64,000 bases of DNA from Haliea sp. (GCA_016704305.1 JADJAL010000011.1:62001-126000); one strand, 5' to 3'. Shown: positions 18,679 to 27,864, counted from the first letter of the stretch. The notes: generated from the letters alone by a model not told the origin. Program-made: numbers and translations.

Positions 18679-19494
18679 ATGAATAACCGCATGAATGAAC
18701 ATGACCCACTGGATCTGCAAGGCCAGATCGCCTTCATCACAGGTGCTGGCCAGGGTGCGGGGCGCGCGATCGCCCACGCGTTTGCGCGCCATAATGCCGG
18801 CGGCGTCGCAGTGAACGACTTTGTCGCCGAGCGCGCCGAAGCGGTGGCTGCAGAGATTCGCGCGCTTGGCGTACCCGCAATAGCGGTTGCCGGCGATGTT
18901 GGCGATCATCGCGCGGTAACCGCCCTGATGTCCGCTACCGCACAGGAGCTCGGACCCGTGGCACTGCTGGTAAACAATGCCGGCAACGCGGGGCCGCAGG
19001 CCACCATGGGTTTGTCGCCGCCGTTCTGGGAGACCGAGCCGCACGATTGGGACCGCTATTTTCGCACCAACCTGCACGGCGTGATGAACTGCTGCCACGC
19101 GGCGTTGCCCGGCATGGTCAAACTCGGCCGCGGCAGGATCGTTACAGTAATTTCCGATGCAGGGCGGATCGGCGAGGCGGGCCTCGTCGCCTACTCCGCC
19201 GCCAAAGCCGGTGCGGCGGGATTTGCGCGCGCCATCGCAAGGGAAGCGGGTCGCTATGGCATCACCTCCAATGCGATTTCCCTGTCGACGCTGGAGCCGC
19301 CTTTCGACGACGCGCAAATGGCGGAATTCATGGCGACCGAACGCACCAAAGCGCAATTGTCGCGCTATGTCATTCGCCGCTTCGGCAAGCCGGAGGACGT
19401 CGCCAATATGGCACTGTTCCTTTGCTCGGACGCCGCCTCGTGGATTACCGGGCAGACTTACCCGGTTAATGGGGGTTATTCCTTTGCACAGTGA
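18679..19494 (+). CDS. SDR family oxidoreductase
   Basis: A 271-residue classical SDR. The cofactor motif is GAGQGAGRA near residue 21, then LLVNNAG and the catalytic YSAAK near 180, with a C-terminal GQTYPVNGGYSF. A second in-frame ATG is at 18691 and neither has a strong ribosome site. The 166-bp divergent region upstream holds a weak operator-like match, CAGTATTGTTG, at 18587-18597 (9 of 11). The closest general class is 3-oxoacyl-ACP-reductase-like or hydroxysteroid-type SDRs; the substrate is undetermined. It converges with the phosphotransferase at 19525. Confidence 0.88.
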   Translation: MNNRMNEHDPLDLQGQIAFITGAGQGAGRAIAHAFARHNAGGVAVNDFVAERAEAVAAEIRALGVPAIAVAGDVGDHRAVTALMSATAQELGPVALLVNNAGNAGPQATMGLSPPFWETEPHDWDRYFRTNLHGVMNCCHAALPGMVKLGRGRIVTVISDAGRIGEAGLVAYSAAKAGAAGFARAIAREAGRYGITSNAISLSTLEPPFDDAQMAEFMATERTKAQLSRYVIRRFGKPEDVANMALFLCSDAASWITGQTYPVNGGYSFAQ

Positions 19495-19524
19495 ACGTGC
19501 CTGACCATGCGGTTGCCCCGATGG

Positions 19525-20607
19525 CTATCCGCGCATGGCACGCAGGGCCGACACCGTATCCAGCTCCACAAATGCCGCGGAAAAGCGCTCGGCCAACGCC
19601 ATGGAAATGTCCCGCGATTGCCAGCCATCAGTGCCCAGCGTGGACAACCAGACAGCCATACCGTAGGCCGGTGATGCGCGATAGTGCAGCCAGGCCTGCG
19701 CGGCGGTGGGTGCTTGATCTGCTGGTATCTGAAGATGACTGCGATACTCCTCCAGCAAATCCCGTTCGTGAACGCGCCTGTCCTGTTCGGTCAACGCGCT
19801 CACAAGGAAATAACCAACGTCCTGCGACCAGCTGCCACGGCGCACCACTTGCCAGTCGAGAAAGCCCATGTCGCCGCCGGGCAACACATACGTGTTGCCG
19901 ATATGCGCATCACCGTGCAGCAACGTCATCGGGCCACGCGACAGGGTGCCTACATAGTCGGACCATGACCTGACGATGCTATCGCCATCGAGCTTGCACA
20001 CTGCGGAGGGAAGCGTTTGTGCACAGCGCTGCAGGCCGATGGGAATGCGTCTGCGCAAGCCGACCTGCCAGCCCTTGCTGGCTTTCCACGTCTTCACCCA
20101 GCGCAGTTGCGGGTGGGTTTGCCGCGACAGCCCCCAGTACTGGCTGTGCAACCGGGCCAGTCCGCGCAGTCCGTTTGCCACCTGTTCTGCACTCAATGGG
20201 CGTGTCGCATCCCTGGGATCGGCATCGCGCAGGGTCAAGTCTTCCATCACCAGCAGAAAATCCAGGCGCAGGTAGTCGACGATGGACTTGTACACCAGCG
20301 GGTGATCCACCGGCAGAGCGACGCCGCTGGCAAACAAACGCGCTTCGTTGAACAAGTTGCCATTGCGCAGGTGGACGATACGGTGACCCGGCGCGTGCGC
20401 CTTCAGGAATAGCTGCCGCGGCCCCGATCCAGCGGCGTAATCAAGGGCAAAACGCGCTCTCCGGTTGGTGCCATCGTCGATCGTCATAACGGCGATAGCG
20501 GCAAGCGCGGCATCAGGATGATGGCTGGCGATGGCCGCACTCATCCACTGCGGCGTGACCTGCTCCCACTGCGTGGGAATCCGGTTTGGTTTCAATTGTG
20601 CGGCCAC
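19525..20607 (-). CDS. Aminoglycoside-phosphotransferase-fold kinase
   Basis: Protein-kinase-like small-molecule kinase of the APH/choline-kinase/acyl-CoA dehydrogenase-10-like group. The nucleotide-binding Lys is in RQLFLKAHAPG and the hinge is FLLVMEDL. The Brenner motif is LLHGDAHIGNTYV (HGDxHxxN) and the metal-binding DFG-equivalent is MGFLDWQVVRRGSW. I start at GTG 20607, where conserved sequence begins and AGGACAAGGG lies upstream; an in-frame extension to 20736 from a TTG looks non-coding. About 360 residues. Members next to acyl-CoA genes often phosphorylate hydroxyacyl substrates, which is a guess here. Confidence 0.82.
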   Translation of the reverse strand: MAAQLKPNRIPTQWEQVTPQWMSAAIASHHPDAALAAIAVMTIDDGTNRRARFALDYAAGSGPRQLFLKAHAPGHRIVHLRNGNLFNEARLFASGVALPVDHPLVYKSIVDYLRLDFLLVMEDLTLRDADPRDATRPLSAEQVANGLRGLARLHSQYWGLSRQTHPQLRWVKTWKASKGWQVGLRRRIPIGLQRCAQTLPSAVCKLDGDSIVRSWSDYVGTLSRGPMTLLHGDAHIGNTYVLPGGDMGFLDWQVVRRGSWSQDVGYFLVSALTEQDRRVHERDLLEEYRSHLQIPADQAPTAAQAWLHYRASPAYGMAVWLSTLGTDGWQSRDISMALAERFSAAFVELDTVSALRAMRG

Positions 20608-20842
20608 AGAAAACAGCCCTTGTCCTTTATTTGCTCCCGCCAGTGATTGCCGGTTGAGTGAGCGTAATATATGCGAGGCGCCAACTGGCGGCACTGCGCA
20701 GCGAGTCGCCGCCCACCGTTTCACCACCAGAGGCAAGCAGGGGTGCAGGAGCAGTCATTTGGTGCATGCCGTGGCGCTACTATGATCATGGCGAATCCTG
20801 ATCGCTGTGAATCCTATAACGCATGAAAAAGGGACATAACCC

Positions 20843-22095
20843 GTGAAGATCGCAATTACCAACGCCACTATTTTTAACGGCACAGGGGGTAAACCCTTCG
20901 TCGGCACAGTCCTGGTCGATGGCAATCGCATTGTGTCCGTCAGTAAAGGAAAAAACCGTGTAACGGCAGACGATTACATCGACGGCAGCGGCAAGTTCCT
21001 GATGCCGGGCATGACCGAGGGGCATGCGCATTTGTCATTCGACTCGGTCACGGCGACCGAAGATCTCATCACGCCACCACCCGAAGAACACACGCTGTTG
21101 ACAGCGCGTGTCGCCAAAACCCTGCTCGACCACGGATTTACCAGCGCCTACGGCGCATCGGAAGCCAAATTGCGGCTCGGTGTTGCCGTGCGCAACGAAG
21201 TGGACGCTGGCCGTTTAGCCGGCCCGCGTATACGTGCCGGATCGCTGGAGATAACGGTGACAGGGGCCTGGGCGACGAGAGCCGCCTGCACAATCAGCGC
21301 AATGCCCCGTCGATGATCATCGACGGCCCAGAGGAGATGCGCAAGGCGGTAAGGCTGTCCTGTCGCGAGGGTTGCGACAACATCAAACTGGATGTCTCTG
21401 GCGATCCGTTCTACCCCGCCACCCCCGCCGATTGCACCACGATGTCGCTGGAGGAAATCCAGATGGCGGTGCGCACCGCCCACAGTTTCGGCAAGAAGGT
21501 GAATGTCCATGCGCGCTCGATACAATCTATCCAGCACTCGTTGATCGCCGGCGTCGACATGATTTACCACGCCGAGTATTCAGACGAGAAAACGCTGGAT
21601 ATGTTGGAAGAAGCAAAGGACCGGGTGTTCGTCGCTCCCTCGATCAGCTTATTCCATACCATGCTGAATGAAGGCGAAGCCCACGGCATGCCACGCGCTG
21701 TGGCAGAAAGCATGGGTATTCCGGCGCTGATCGAGGAATCCGTGAAAACACACATGGCCCTGCGCAAGCGCGGCATTCGCCACGTGATTGGCGGCGATTA
21801 CGGATTCACCTGGAACATGCAGGGCACCAATGCCCGCGACATCCAGCACTTTATCGACTACTACGGCTATTCAGCCGCAGAAGCGCTGGTGTGCGCGACG
21901 CGCAATGGTGGCCTCGCGATGCGGGGCCAAGGCGATCTCGGCACGCTGCAGCAAGGCATGCTGGCCGACATGTTGCTGGTCGATGGCGACCCGCTGAAGG
22001 ATGCGGCCGTACTGACGGACAAGGCGCGACTGGTGATGATCATGAAGGACGGCGTGATTCACAGCATCGCCCCCTCGCTGCAACATAAGAACTGA
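20843..22095 (+). CDS. Imidazolonepropionase-like amidohydrolase, frameshifted
   Basis: Metal-dependent hydrolase with a composite beta domain (MKIAITNATIFNGTGGKP at the start, VDGDPLKDAAVL at the end) around a TIM barrel. Metal ligands are visible as HAHLSF after GMTEG (HxH), VHARS, YHAEYSDE and GGDYGFTW. The frame breaks after SLEITVTG: the next bases read in another frame as GLGDESRLHNQRNAPSMIID and then continue to 22095. One missing G in the G4 run near 21264-21267 explains this and gives about 417 residues, a normal length. ATG 20843 follows the spacer after the divergent kinase gene. Expected substrates are cyclic amides or lactone-like compounds. Confidence 0.83.
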
Positions 22096-22188
22096 ACACC
22101 CCGTATCAGCGATTTAACCTCGGCGGCCCGGGTGTATCATCGCTAGCGCAGGTGATCGCGCGCCATGCGCGCCTCCCTGACAACTATG

Positions 22189-22213
22189 CAACACTGTTGT
22201 TTACCGGTATAAT
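22189..22213 (+). promoter_or_regulatory. Operator-like palindrome and -10 box before the CoA transferase
   Basis: CAACACTGTTG at 22189-22199 is a perfect palindrome around its central C. TATAAT at 22208-22213 is a consensus -10 box, 30 bp before the ATG. No convincing -35 hexamer is seen at 17 bp. The same palindrome occurs exactly at 27063-27073. Confidence 0.5.
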
Positions 22214-22242
22214 TAGTCCCCGGTTAATTCGCAGGAGTAATT

Positions 22243-23469
22243 ATGTCTCAGGTAATGAAGGGGATCAGGGTCCTGGAGGTTGCACAGTTCACTTTCGTAC
22301 CCGCTGCCGGCGGCATTCTGGCCGACTGGGGCGCCGATGTTATCAAGATAGAGCACCCGGTGCGCGGCGACACGCAGCGCGGCTTCATCAATCTCGGGGG
22401 CATCAAACTCGATCCGGTACGCAATGCGTTGATGGAACATCCGAATCGCGGAAAGCGCAGTGTTGGCATCGATGTCTCCACTCCCGAAGGTGTAGCACTG
22501 ATCTATGAAATAGCGAAAACAGCCGATGTATTCCTCACCAACTACCTGCCTGCGCAACGCAAGAAGTTGAAAATCGACCTTGAGGATATTCGCAGGGCCA
22601 ACCCCAACATCATCTATGCACGCGGCAGCGCCTACGGCGACAAGGGCCCGGAGAGGGATATCGGCGGATTTGATGGCACGGCGTTCTGGTCGCGCGGGGG
22701 TATCGGTCACGCGATGTCACCCGAGGAACTGGGAGGCCCGCTCTCGCAGGGCATTCCGGCGTTTGGCGATTCGATTGGCGGCATGAATATCGCCGGCGGC
22801 ATTTCAGCGGCCCTGTTTCACCGGGAGCGAACCGGCGAGGCGCTGGAGCTGGATGTGTCGCTGATGAGCACGGCGTGGTGGGCGGCGGGCACGTCCGTCG
22901 ATATCGGCATTGAGCAGGGTAAAACCATGCGCAATCGCATGCCCACGTCCGGCGGCAATCCGGGCAACCCGTTCAATGGCAACTATTACACGTCCGACAA
23001 AGGAACGATAAACCTGTGTATCCTCACGCCGGGGCCCTGTATTCGCGACACCTTCATGCATCTGGGCATCCCGGAAGCTGCAGACGATCCACGCTTTGCG
23101 GACGCGCAGTTGCTGATGACCAACTGGCAAGCGGCGAGCGAACTCATGATTGCCGCTTTTGCCAAACATCCTTTCGAGTACTGGCGTCAGCATCTGAAAA
23201 CCATGAAGGGACAGTGGGCGCCAGTACAAAGCCTGATTGATCTTGGCAGTGATGAACAGGCGCTGGCCAACGATATGCTGTTCGAGGTCGAGTCCGTTGA
23301 CGGCGGCAAACCTATCAAACTAGTACGCGGCCCCGTACAGTTCAATCACGAGCCGGTGAAAACCACGCGCGCGCCGCAGGCCTCGGAACACACCGAAACC
23401 TTCCTGATGGAGCTCGGCCTCGAGTGGGATCGTATCGAAAGCCTGAAAGCCGTCGGCGCCATCGCCTGA
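22243..23469 (+). CDS. Class III (CaiB/BaiF) CoA transferase
   Basis: A 408-residue family III CoA transferase, moving CoA between acyl groups through an Asp-bound intermediate. The N-terminus MKGIRVLEVAQFTFVPAAGG and ADWGADVIKIEHPVRGDTQR are characteristic. The expected catalytic Asp lies in LELDVSLMSTAWWA. The C-terminal block reads APQASEHTETFLMELGLEWD. ATG 22243 has an excellent GCAGGAG site. It begins a tight run with a 96-residue protein (20 bp later) and a ligase-like gene (5 bp after that), a likely operon controlled from the palindrome/-10 region at 22189-22213. Confidence 0.9.
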   Translation: MSQVMKGIRVLEVAQFTFVPAAGGILADWGADVIKIEHPVRGDTQRGFINLGGIKLDPVRNALMEHPNRGKRSVGIDVSTPEGVALIYEIAKTADVFLTNYLPAQRKKLKIDLEDIRRANPNIIYARGSAYGDKGPERDIGGFDGTAFWSRGGIGHAMSPEELGGPLSQGIPAFGDSIGGMNIAGGISAALFHRERTGEALELDVSLMSTAWWAAGTSVDIGIEQGKTMRNRMPTSGGNPGNPFNGNYYTSDKGTINLCILTPGPCIRDTFMHLGIPEAADDPRFADAQLLMTNWQAASELMIAAFAKHPFEYWRQHLKTMKGQWAPVQSLIDLGSDEQALANDMLFEVESVDGGKPIKLVRGPVQFNHEPVKTTRAPQASEHTETFLMELGLEWDRIESLKAVGAIA

Positions 23470-23489
23470 CCAGACGAGGTAGGAACGAC

Positions 23490-23780
23490 ATGAAACCCGG
23501 AACAAAACTTAAAAGCGCCGTCTGCGACACCGAGGTTATGGTCATTCGCGGCAGTGATGTCATCGTCGAATGTGGCGGTGCTGCAATGGGCGAGGAACGG
23601 CCTGCCGCGATGGCACCCGTTAACACCGACTTCGCGGCAGGCACACAGATCGGGAAGCGCTATGTCGACAGCGCGGGAACGATTGAATTACTGTGCGTAA
23701 AACCCGGCAAGGGCTCACTATCGATCGGCGGTGTCGCCCTGCAGACCAAGGACGCAAAAACACTTCCCTCCTCTGACTGA
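23490..23780 (+). CDS. Small conserved-looking protein of unknown function
   Basis: A 96-residue protein from ATG 23490, behind GAGGTAGGAACG. It reads MKPGTKLKSAVCDTEVMVIRG, VECGGAAM, then GKRYVDSAGTIELLCVKPGKG and a C-terminal ...LPSSD. Three cysteines (near 12, 28 and 69) and alternating beta-type hydrophobicity suggest a small beta protein that may bind metal. I have a memory of similar unnamed proteins beside acyl-CoA ligases but cannot name a family. Position between the CoA transferase and the ligase, with spacings of 20 and 5 bp, argues for a shared role. Confidence 0.65.
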   Translation: MKPGTKLKSAVCDTEVMVIRGSDVIVECGGAAMGEERPAAMAPVNTDFAAGTQIGKRYVDSAGTIELLCVKPGKGSLSIGGVALQTKDAKTLPSSD

Positions 23781-23785
23781 CTTTT

Positions 23786-24934
23786 ATGAAGATTTCGCTT
23801 TTCCTGGAGATGGCCGCCGACGCCGAGCCCGAACGCACAGCGCTGGTATGTGATGGACGACGCTGGTCCTATGCAGCCCTGCTGCGTGCCGCACGCGGCG
23901 CCGCTGTGCTGATCAGGGACAGCGCCTGCTCGCATGTCGCCCTGCTTGACGAAAGCAGTGAAGCAGCGCCGATAGCGCTGTTCGGCGCGGCACTCGCTGG
24001 AGTGCCCTATGTACCACTCAACTATCGGCTGGCTGACACAGACCTCGCCGCGCTGCTCGCGCGCATCGCGCCGGCCTGTGTAGTCGGAGATCCCGATGCT
24101 TGGCTGGCACTGGCCGCAGCAGAGCGCGTCACCAATGCGTTCGTTGTACCGACGATGCTGGCGCGTATCATTGCACGCATGGATGCCAGCGACAGCGTGG
24201 ATTTGCCTGCGTTGAAGGCCGTCGCCTACGGCGGGGGACGCATGCCGCTGGAGCTGGTTGAACGCGCACTGCAACGCTTTCCCGATACCGGGTTCACCAA
24301 CGCGTACGGCCTGACCGAAACAAGTTCCACCATCGCCCTGCTCTGGGACCAGACGATCACCGCAGCGCGCACGCATCGAGTGATGCAGCCGTGCGCGCGC
24401 CTCGGTTCTGTTGGCAAACCGCTGCCGACTGTTGAACTGCAGATCAGGGACGAAGCTGGCCAACCGCTACCCGCAGGTGAACGCGGCGAAATCTATGTGC
24501 GGGGCGATCAGGTATCAGGTGAGTACCGCGAGCGCTCTGCCCTCGACAGCGACGGCTGGTTTCCCACGCGCGACGCCGGTTGGCTGGACGAAGAAGGCTA
24601 TTTGTTCCTGGCCGGTCGTGCCGACGACGTCATCGTACGTGGCGGCGAAAATATCTCGCCGGGGGAAATCGAGGACGTACTGCTTACGCACCCCGCCATC
24701 GCCGATGCGGTAGCCGTGGGTGTCCCCTCAGCCGAATGGGGTGAAGCCGTGGGCATCGCCATCACCGTGCGACCCGACCACGCTGCGCCCAGTGCCGATG
24801 AACTGCGCGCACTGATCAGGGATCGCTTGCGCTCGTCGCGCGTTCCCGAGCAAATCCGTGTCGTGGATGCCTTGCCCTACAACGAGATGGGAAAATTATT
24901 GCGGCGCGAAGTGCGCACGCTGTTCGCTAGTTGA
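23786..24934 (+). CDS. Acyl-CoA ligase lacking the ATP P-loop (internal deletion)
   Basis: The ends are those of a normal ANL ligase: ALVCDGRRWSYAALL near the start, then FVVPTMLARII, NAYGLTETSS, GYLFLAGRADDVIVRGGENISP and the C-terminal lysine motif PYNEMGKLLRREV. The length is only 382, against about 490-520 expected. The whole segment carrying the TSGTTGxPK loop is missing: the text passes straight from APACVVGD to PDAWLALAAAERVTNAFVVP (about 24085-24100) without a frame change. The protein as written could not form the adenylate. Either the deletion is real, making a relic, or it is an assembly collapse. The stop overlaps the convergent E2 stop by 8 bp. Confidence 0.75.
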   Translation: MKISLFLEMAADAEPERTALVCDGRRWSYAALLRAARGAAVLIRDSACSHVALLDESSEAAPIALFGAALAGVPYVPLNYRLADTDLAALLARIAPACVVGDPDAWLALAAAERVTNAFVVPTMLARIIARMDASDSVDLPALKAVAYGGGRMPLELVERALQRFPDTGFTNAYGLTETSSTIALLWDQTITAARTHRVMQPCARLGSVGKPLPTVELQIRDEAGQPLPAGERGEIYVRGDQVSGEYRERSALDSDGWFPTRDAGWLDEEGYLFLAGRADDVIVRGGENISPGEIEDVLLTHPAIADAVAVGVPSAEWGEAVGIAITVRPDHAAPSADELRALIRDRLRSSRVPEQIRVVDALPYNEMGKLLRREVRTLFAS

Positions 24935-25670
24935 ACTCGTAAGTTGCCAGCGACTCGCCGATCGCACACACAAAACGGGCGGCATCCGCGCCGTTGATGA
25001 CACGGTGATCGTAACTCAGCGACAGCGGCAGCAACAGGCGCAACTCGGGATTACCTGCCTTGTCCGGCAGGAACTGGCTGCGCGCGCGGCAGATGCCGAG
25101 GATGGCGACCTCGGGGGCATTGATGATCGGCGTAAATCCGGTGCCGCCGATGTGACCCAGCGATGAAAGCGTAAAACATCCCCCGGACATTTCGTCCATC
25201 GACAGTCCTTTGCCGCGCGCCTTGTCCGACAGGGCGGCAATTTCCGCGGCGATTTGCGCACTGTCCTTCTGGTCGCAGTCGCGCACCACCGGCACCAGCA
25301 ATCCCGCAGGCACATCCACCGCGATCCCGATATGAAAATACTGCCTCGCGTAGAGCGTAGCGCCATCCGCGCTGAGTGCGCTGTTGAACTGCGGGTAGCG
25401 GCGCAATGCATCAACCGATGCCTTCACCAGCGCCGGCAGCAATGCGCGCTTCTGCGCGGGGTGAGCGCTGTTCCAGGCTTTACGGCGCTGCTCGAACCCC
25501 GTGATATCGGCGTCATCGTGGTGCGTGACGTGGGGAATCGAAACCCAGTTGCGATGCATCACCCGCCCGACATAGTGCTGCACACGGCCCAATTTTTGCG
25601 TCTCGACAGGTCCAAACGCCGACAGATCCTCCGCGGGCCAGGGCAACATGGGGGTAGGCTTGTCGGACAT
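24927..25670 (-). CDS. Catalytic-core-only 2-oxoacid dehydrogenase acyltransferase (E2)
   Basis: A 247-residue protein comprising only the E2 acyltransferase domain. A short peripheral-binding-like start (PVETQKLGRVQHYVGRVM) leads into IPHVTHHDDADITGFE, ALLPALVKASVDALRRYPQFN, FTLSSLGHIGGTGFTPIINAPE and the active-site block LSYDHRVINGADAARF. The His of DHR is the catalytic base; the Asn of ING, where many E2s have Asp, is as I recall it in the Azotobacter pyruvate E2. No lipoyl domain precedes it. ATG 25668-25670 follows GGAGACACC. It faces the ligase and follows the thiolase (53-bp gap). The free lipoyl protein at 17530 is its probable carrier. Confidence 0.88.
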   Translation of the reverse strand: MSDKPTPMLPWPAEDLSAFGPVETQKLGRVQHYVGRVMHRNWVSIPHVTHHDDADITGFEQRRKAWNSAHPAQKRALLPALVKASVDALRRYPQFNSALSADGATLYARQYFHIGIAVDVPAGLLVPVVRDCDQKDSAQIAAEIAALSDKARGKGLSMDEMSGGCFTLSSLGHIGGTGFTPIINAPEVAILGICRARSQFLPDKAGNPELRLLLPLSLSYDHRVINGADAARFVCAIGESLATYEFN

Positions 25671-25723
25671 AGTGGTGTCTCCCGAAATCCAGTCAGCGTT
25701 TGCCGGCCAGTAAACGACTGCTG

Positions 25724-26977
25724 CTATACACGCTCTATGATGATGGCCGGCGCCATACCACCAGCGGCGCACATCGTGATCAGTCCGCGTTTGAGATCGC
25801 GGCGTTCAAGTTCATCGAGCACGGTACCGATAAGCACGGCGCCGGTGGCGCCGATGGGATGGCCCAACGCGATAGCACCGCCGTTCACATTGATTTTATC
25901 GCGATCCAGGTTCAGGTCGCGGATGAACTTCTCCACCACGACGGCAAACGCTTCGTTGACTTCCCACAGATCGATATCGTCGACCGACAGCCCCGCTTTT
26001 GCCAACACCTTGCGTGCCGCTGGGACCGGGCCGTTCAGCATCAGCGTGGGATCGTCGCCGATATTGGCGGCGGCGACCACTCGCGCGCGCGGCTTCAGGC
26101 CGTGGGCGCGCGCGTATTTTGCCGACGCCATGAGCAGCGCCGCCGCGCCGTCGACCACGCCCGAGGAACTACCGGCATGGTGAAAGTGCCTTATCTGAAG
26201 ATCCGGGTAGCGCTTGTTGATCAGCTGCCGGAAAGTCAGTTCACCGCCCGGGGCGGGCATATCCGCGATCTTGCTAAAACTCGGTTCCAGCGCCGCCAGG
26301 TCTGCCGCAGTGGTTTGCGGCCGTGGATATTCATCTTTCGCAAGCACCAGCTTGCCCGACTCGTCCACTACCGGCACCAGGGAGCGATCAAAACGCCCTT
26401 CGGCGATAGCGCGTGCCGCGCGCTGCTGGCTTTGCAGTGACAATGCGTCGAGGGCCTCGCGGCTTATACCTTCCATGGACGCGATGGCATCGGCGCACAA
26501 GCCCTGGTGCGATTGTGGATGTCGCTCCTGCAAGCGCGCATTGCCCGATCCCATGCTCAGGCGCTTCAATCCAGCCTGCGCCTCCTCCATGCCGACTGCC
26601 GTAATCAGCGACATCATTTCGGTGCCACCGGCAATAATGAGATCTTCCATGCCAGACATCAGTTGTCCGGCAGCCAGGCTTGCAGCGGTAATACCGCTGC
26701 CACAGAAGCGGTCCAGCGTGACGCCGCTGGCGCGAATATCGAATCCAGCGTCAAGCGCAGCCATGCGCCCCATGTCGCCACCCTGCATCCCCTTCTGTGC
26801 GCTGGTGCCCCAGATGACATCGTCCACATCAGCGGTATCGATATTGTTGCGCTCACGCAGCGCCGTAAGCACTGTCGCAGCCAGATGCTGGGGATGGAGA
26901 TTTACCAACGCGCCCTTGCCGGGTTTGCCAACGCCGCGCGGAGTGCGCACCGCATCAATGATGAATGCTTCGGACAT
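25724..26977 (-). CDS. Acetyl-CoA C-acyltransferase (thiolase)
   Basis: A 417-residue degradative thiolase releasing acetyl-CoA (or propionyl-CoA) from 3-oxoacyl-CoA. The nucleophilic Cys is in LDRFCGSGI (near residue 90). The C-terminal active-site blocks are EVNEAFAVVVEK, NVNGGAIALGHPIGATGA and TMCAAGGMAPA, whose second Cys is the acid/base. ATG at 26975-26977 follows AAGGAGAAC. A promoter lies at 27037-27065 with the palindromic operator over its -35 box. The E2 core follows on the same strand. Confidence 0.93.
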   Translation of the reverse strand: MSEAFIIDAVRTPRGVGKPGKGALVNLHPQHLAATVLTALRERNNIDTADVDDVIWGTSAQKGMQGGDMGRMAALDAGFDIRASGVTLDRFCGSGITAASLAAGQLMSGMEDLIIAGGTEMMSLITAVGMEEAQAGLKRLSMGSGNARLQERHPQSHQGLCADAIASMEGISREALDALSLQSQQRAARAIAEGRFDRSLVPVVDESGKLVLAKDEYPRPQTTAADLAALEPSFSKIADMPAPGGELTFRQLINKRYPDLQIRHFHHAGSSSGVVDGAAALLMASAKYARAHGLKPRARVVAAANIGDDPTLMLNGPVPAARKVLAKAGLSVDDIDLWEVNEAFAVVVEKFIRDLNLDRDKINVNGGAIALGHPIGATGAVLIGTVLDELERRDLKRGLITMCAAGGMAPAIIIERV

Positions 26978-27036
26978 TCGAGTTCTCCTTCAAGGGATTA
27001 ACGACACTACTTCTGGCTGCATGCTCAAGCGCTGTG

Positions 27037-27065
27037 ACTATACACTTCAAGCCTGTATCACTCAA
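27037..27065 (-). promoter_or_regulatory. Sigma70-like promoter for the thiolase
   Basis: On the minus strand TTGAGT (27060-27065) and TATAGT (27037-27042) are exactly 17 bp apart, about 60 bp before the thiolase ATG. The palindrome at 27063-27073 overlaps the -35 box, a classic repressor position. Confidence 0.5.
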
Positions 27066-27081
27066 CAATGTTGTCTATAAG
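27063..27081. promoter_or_regulatory. Palindromic operator between thiolase and TetR genes
   Basis: CAACAATGTTG at 27063-27073 is a perfect 11-bp palindrome, followed on the plus strand by TATAAG (27076-27081), a possible -10 box for the TetR gene. It sits between divergently read genes and could control both. It is the same motif as at 22189-22199 and nearly that at 28108-28118. Confidence 0.5.
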
Positions 27082-27216
27082 CTTACGCATTCAATGAGCG
27101 CCGCGCCCGTCCTCTGAATCCGCTATTTGCCTCAATGCCAACATCCAAGGCGGCAATGACCCACCACCGCAACCTCTGTTAAGCTTTTCGCTGTTAAACA
27201 ATTGAAATCGGGCGAT

Positions 27217-27864
27217 ATGAAAAAGAATAAGCCAGGCACCGCAGCGACCGCGACCGAGCAACGCGTGACGAGACGACGCTACAACAGTCCGTTGCGACAA
27301 CAGCAGGCCGCCAGGACGCGCGAAAGCATAATCGCCGCAGGCGTAAAACTCGTGCACAGCTACCCCGCCTGGGACTGGACCAACCTGACGGCGCTCGCCG
27401 TGGGAGAACGCGCCGGCGTCAGCGAGCGCACAGTGCAGCGTCATTTTCCTACCGAGCGCCAGTTGCGCGATGCCGTACTGCAAGGTGTGTACGACGAATC
27501 TGGCATCGGCCTGGACGAGTTGGAGCTCGGCAATTTCGCGGATATCACCGCACGAATGTTCGGCTATCTGTCCTCGTTCGCGGTCGCACCCCAACCGGTG
27601 ACCGACCCCACGTTTGAATCGATGGACACGCTTCGGCGCGACGCATTGTTTGGCGCGGTGGTACGCGCAACACCGGATTGGACGGAACAGGAGCGGGAAA
27701 ACGCGGCAGCAGTGCTCGATATTCTCTGGAATTATCCGCCTTATGAACGACTGATGCTGGCCTGGGGCTTTGACTCTGGTCGTGCGATTGGCGCGCTCAC
27801 CTGGGTGATCAAGGTACTTGCGCAGGCCATCCAGGACGGTCATCGTCCGGACCTCGACGCGTAA
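27217..27864 (+). CDS. TetR/AcrR family transcriptional regulator
   Basis: A protein of about 215 residues. The N-terminal helix-turn-helix reads RTRESIIAAGVKLV, then WTNLTALAVGERAGVSERTVQRHF, matching the TetR fold with the recognition helix at VSERTVQRHFPTE. The C-terminal ligand domain is not assigned. I prefer ATG 27217 over the upstream TTG 27202. It is divergent from the thiolase/E2 genes and precedes the ferredoxin-reductase operon. Ligands of TetR proteins in such clusters are usually pathway CoA esters, so it is the natural candidate to bind the CAACANTGTTG palindromes nearby (inference). Confidence 0.85.
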   Translation: MKKNKPGTAATATEQRVTRRRYNSPLRQQQAARTRESIIAAGVKLVHSYPAWDWTNLTALAVGERAGVSERTVQRHFPTERQLRDAVLQGVYDESGIGLDELELGNFADITARMFGYLSSFAVAPQPVTDPTFESMDTLRRDALFGAVVRATPDWTEQERENAAAVLDILWNYPPYERLMLAWGFDSGRAIGALTWVIKVLAQAIQDGHRPDLDA

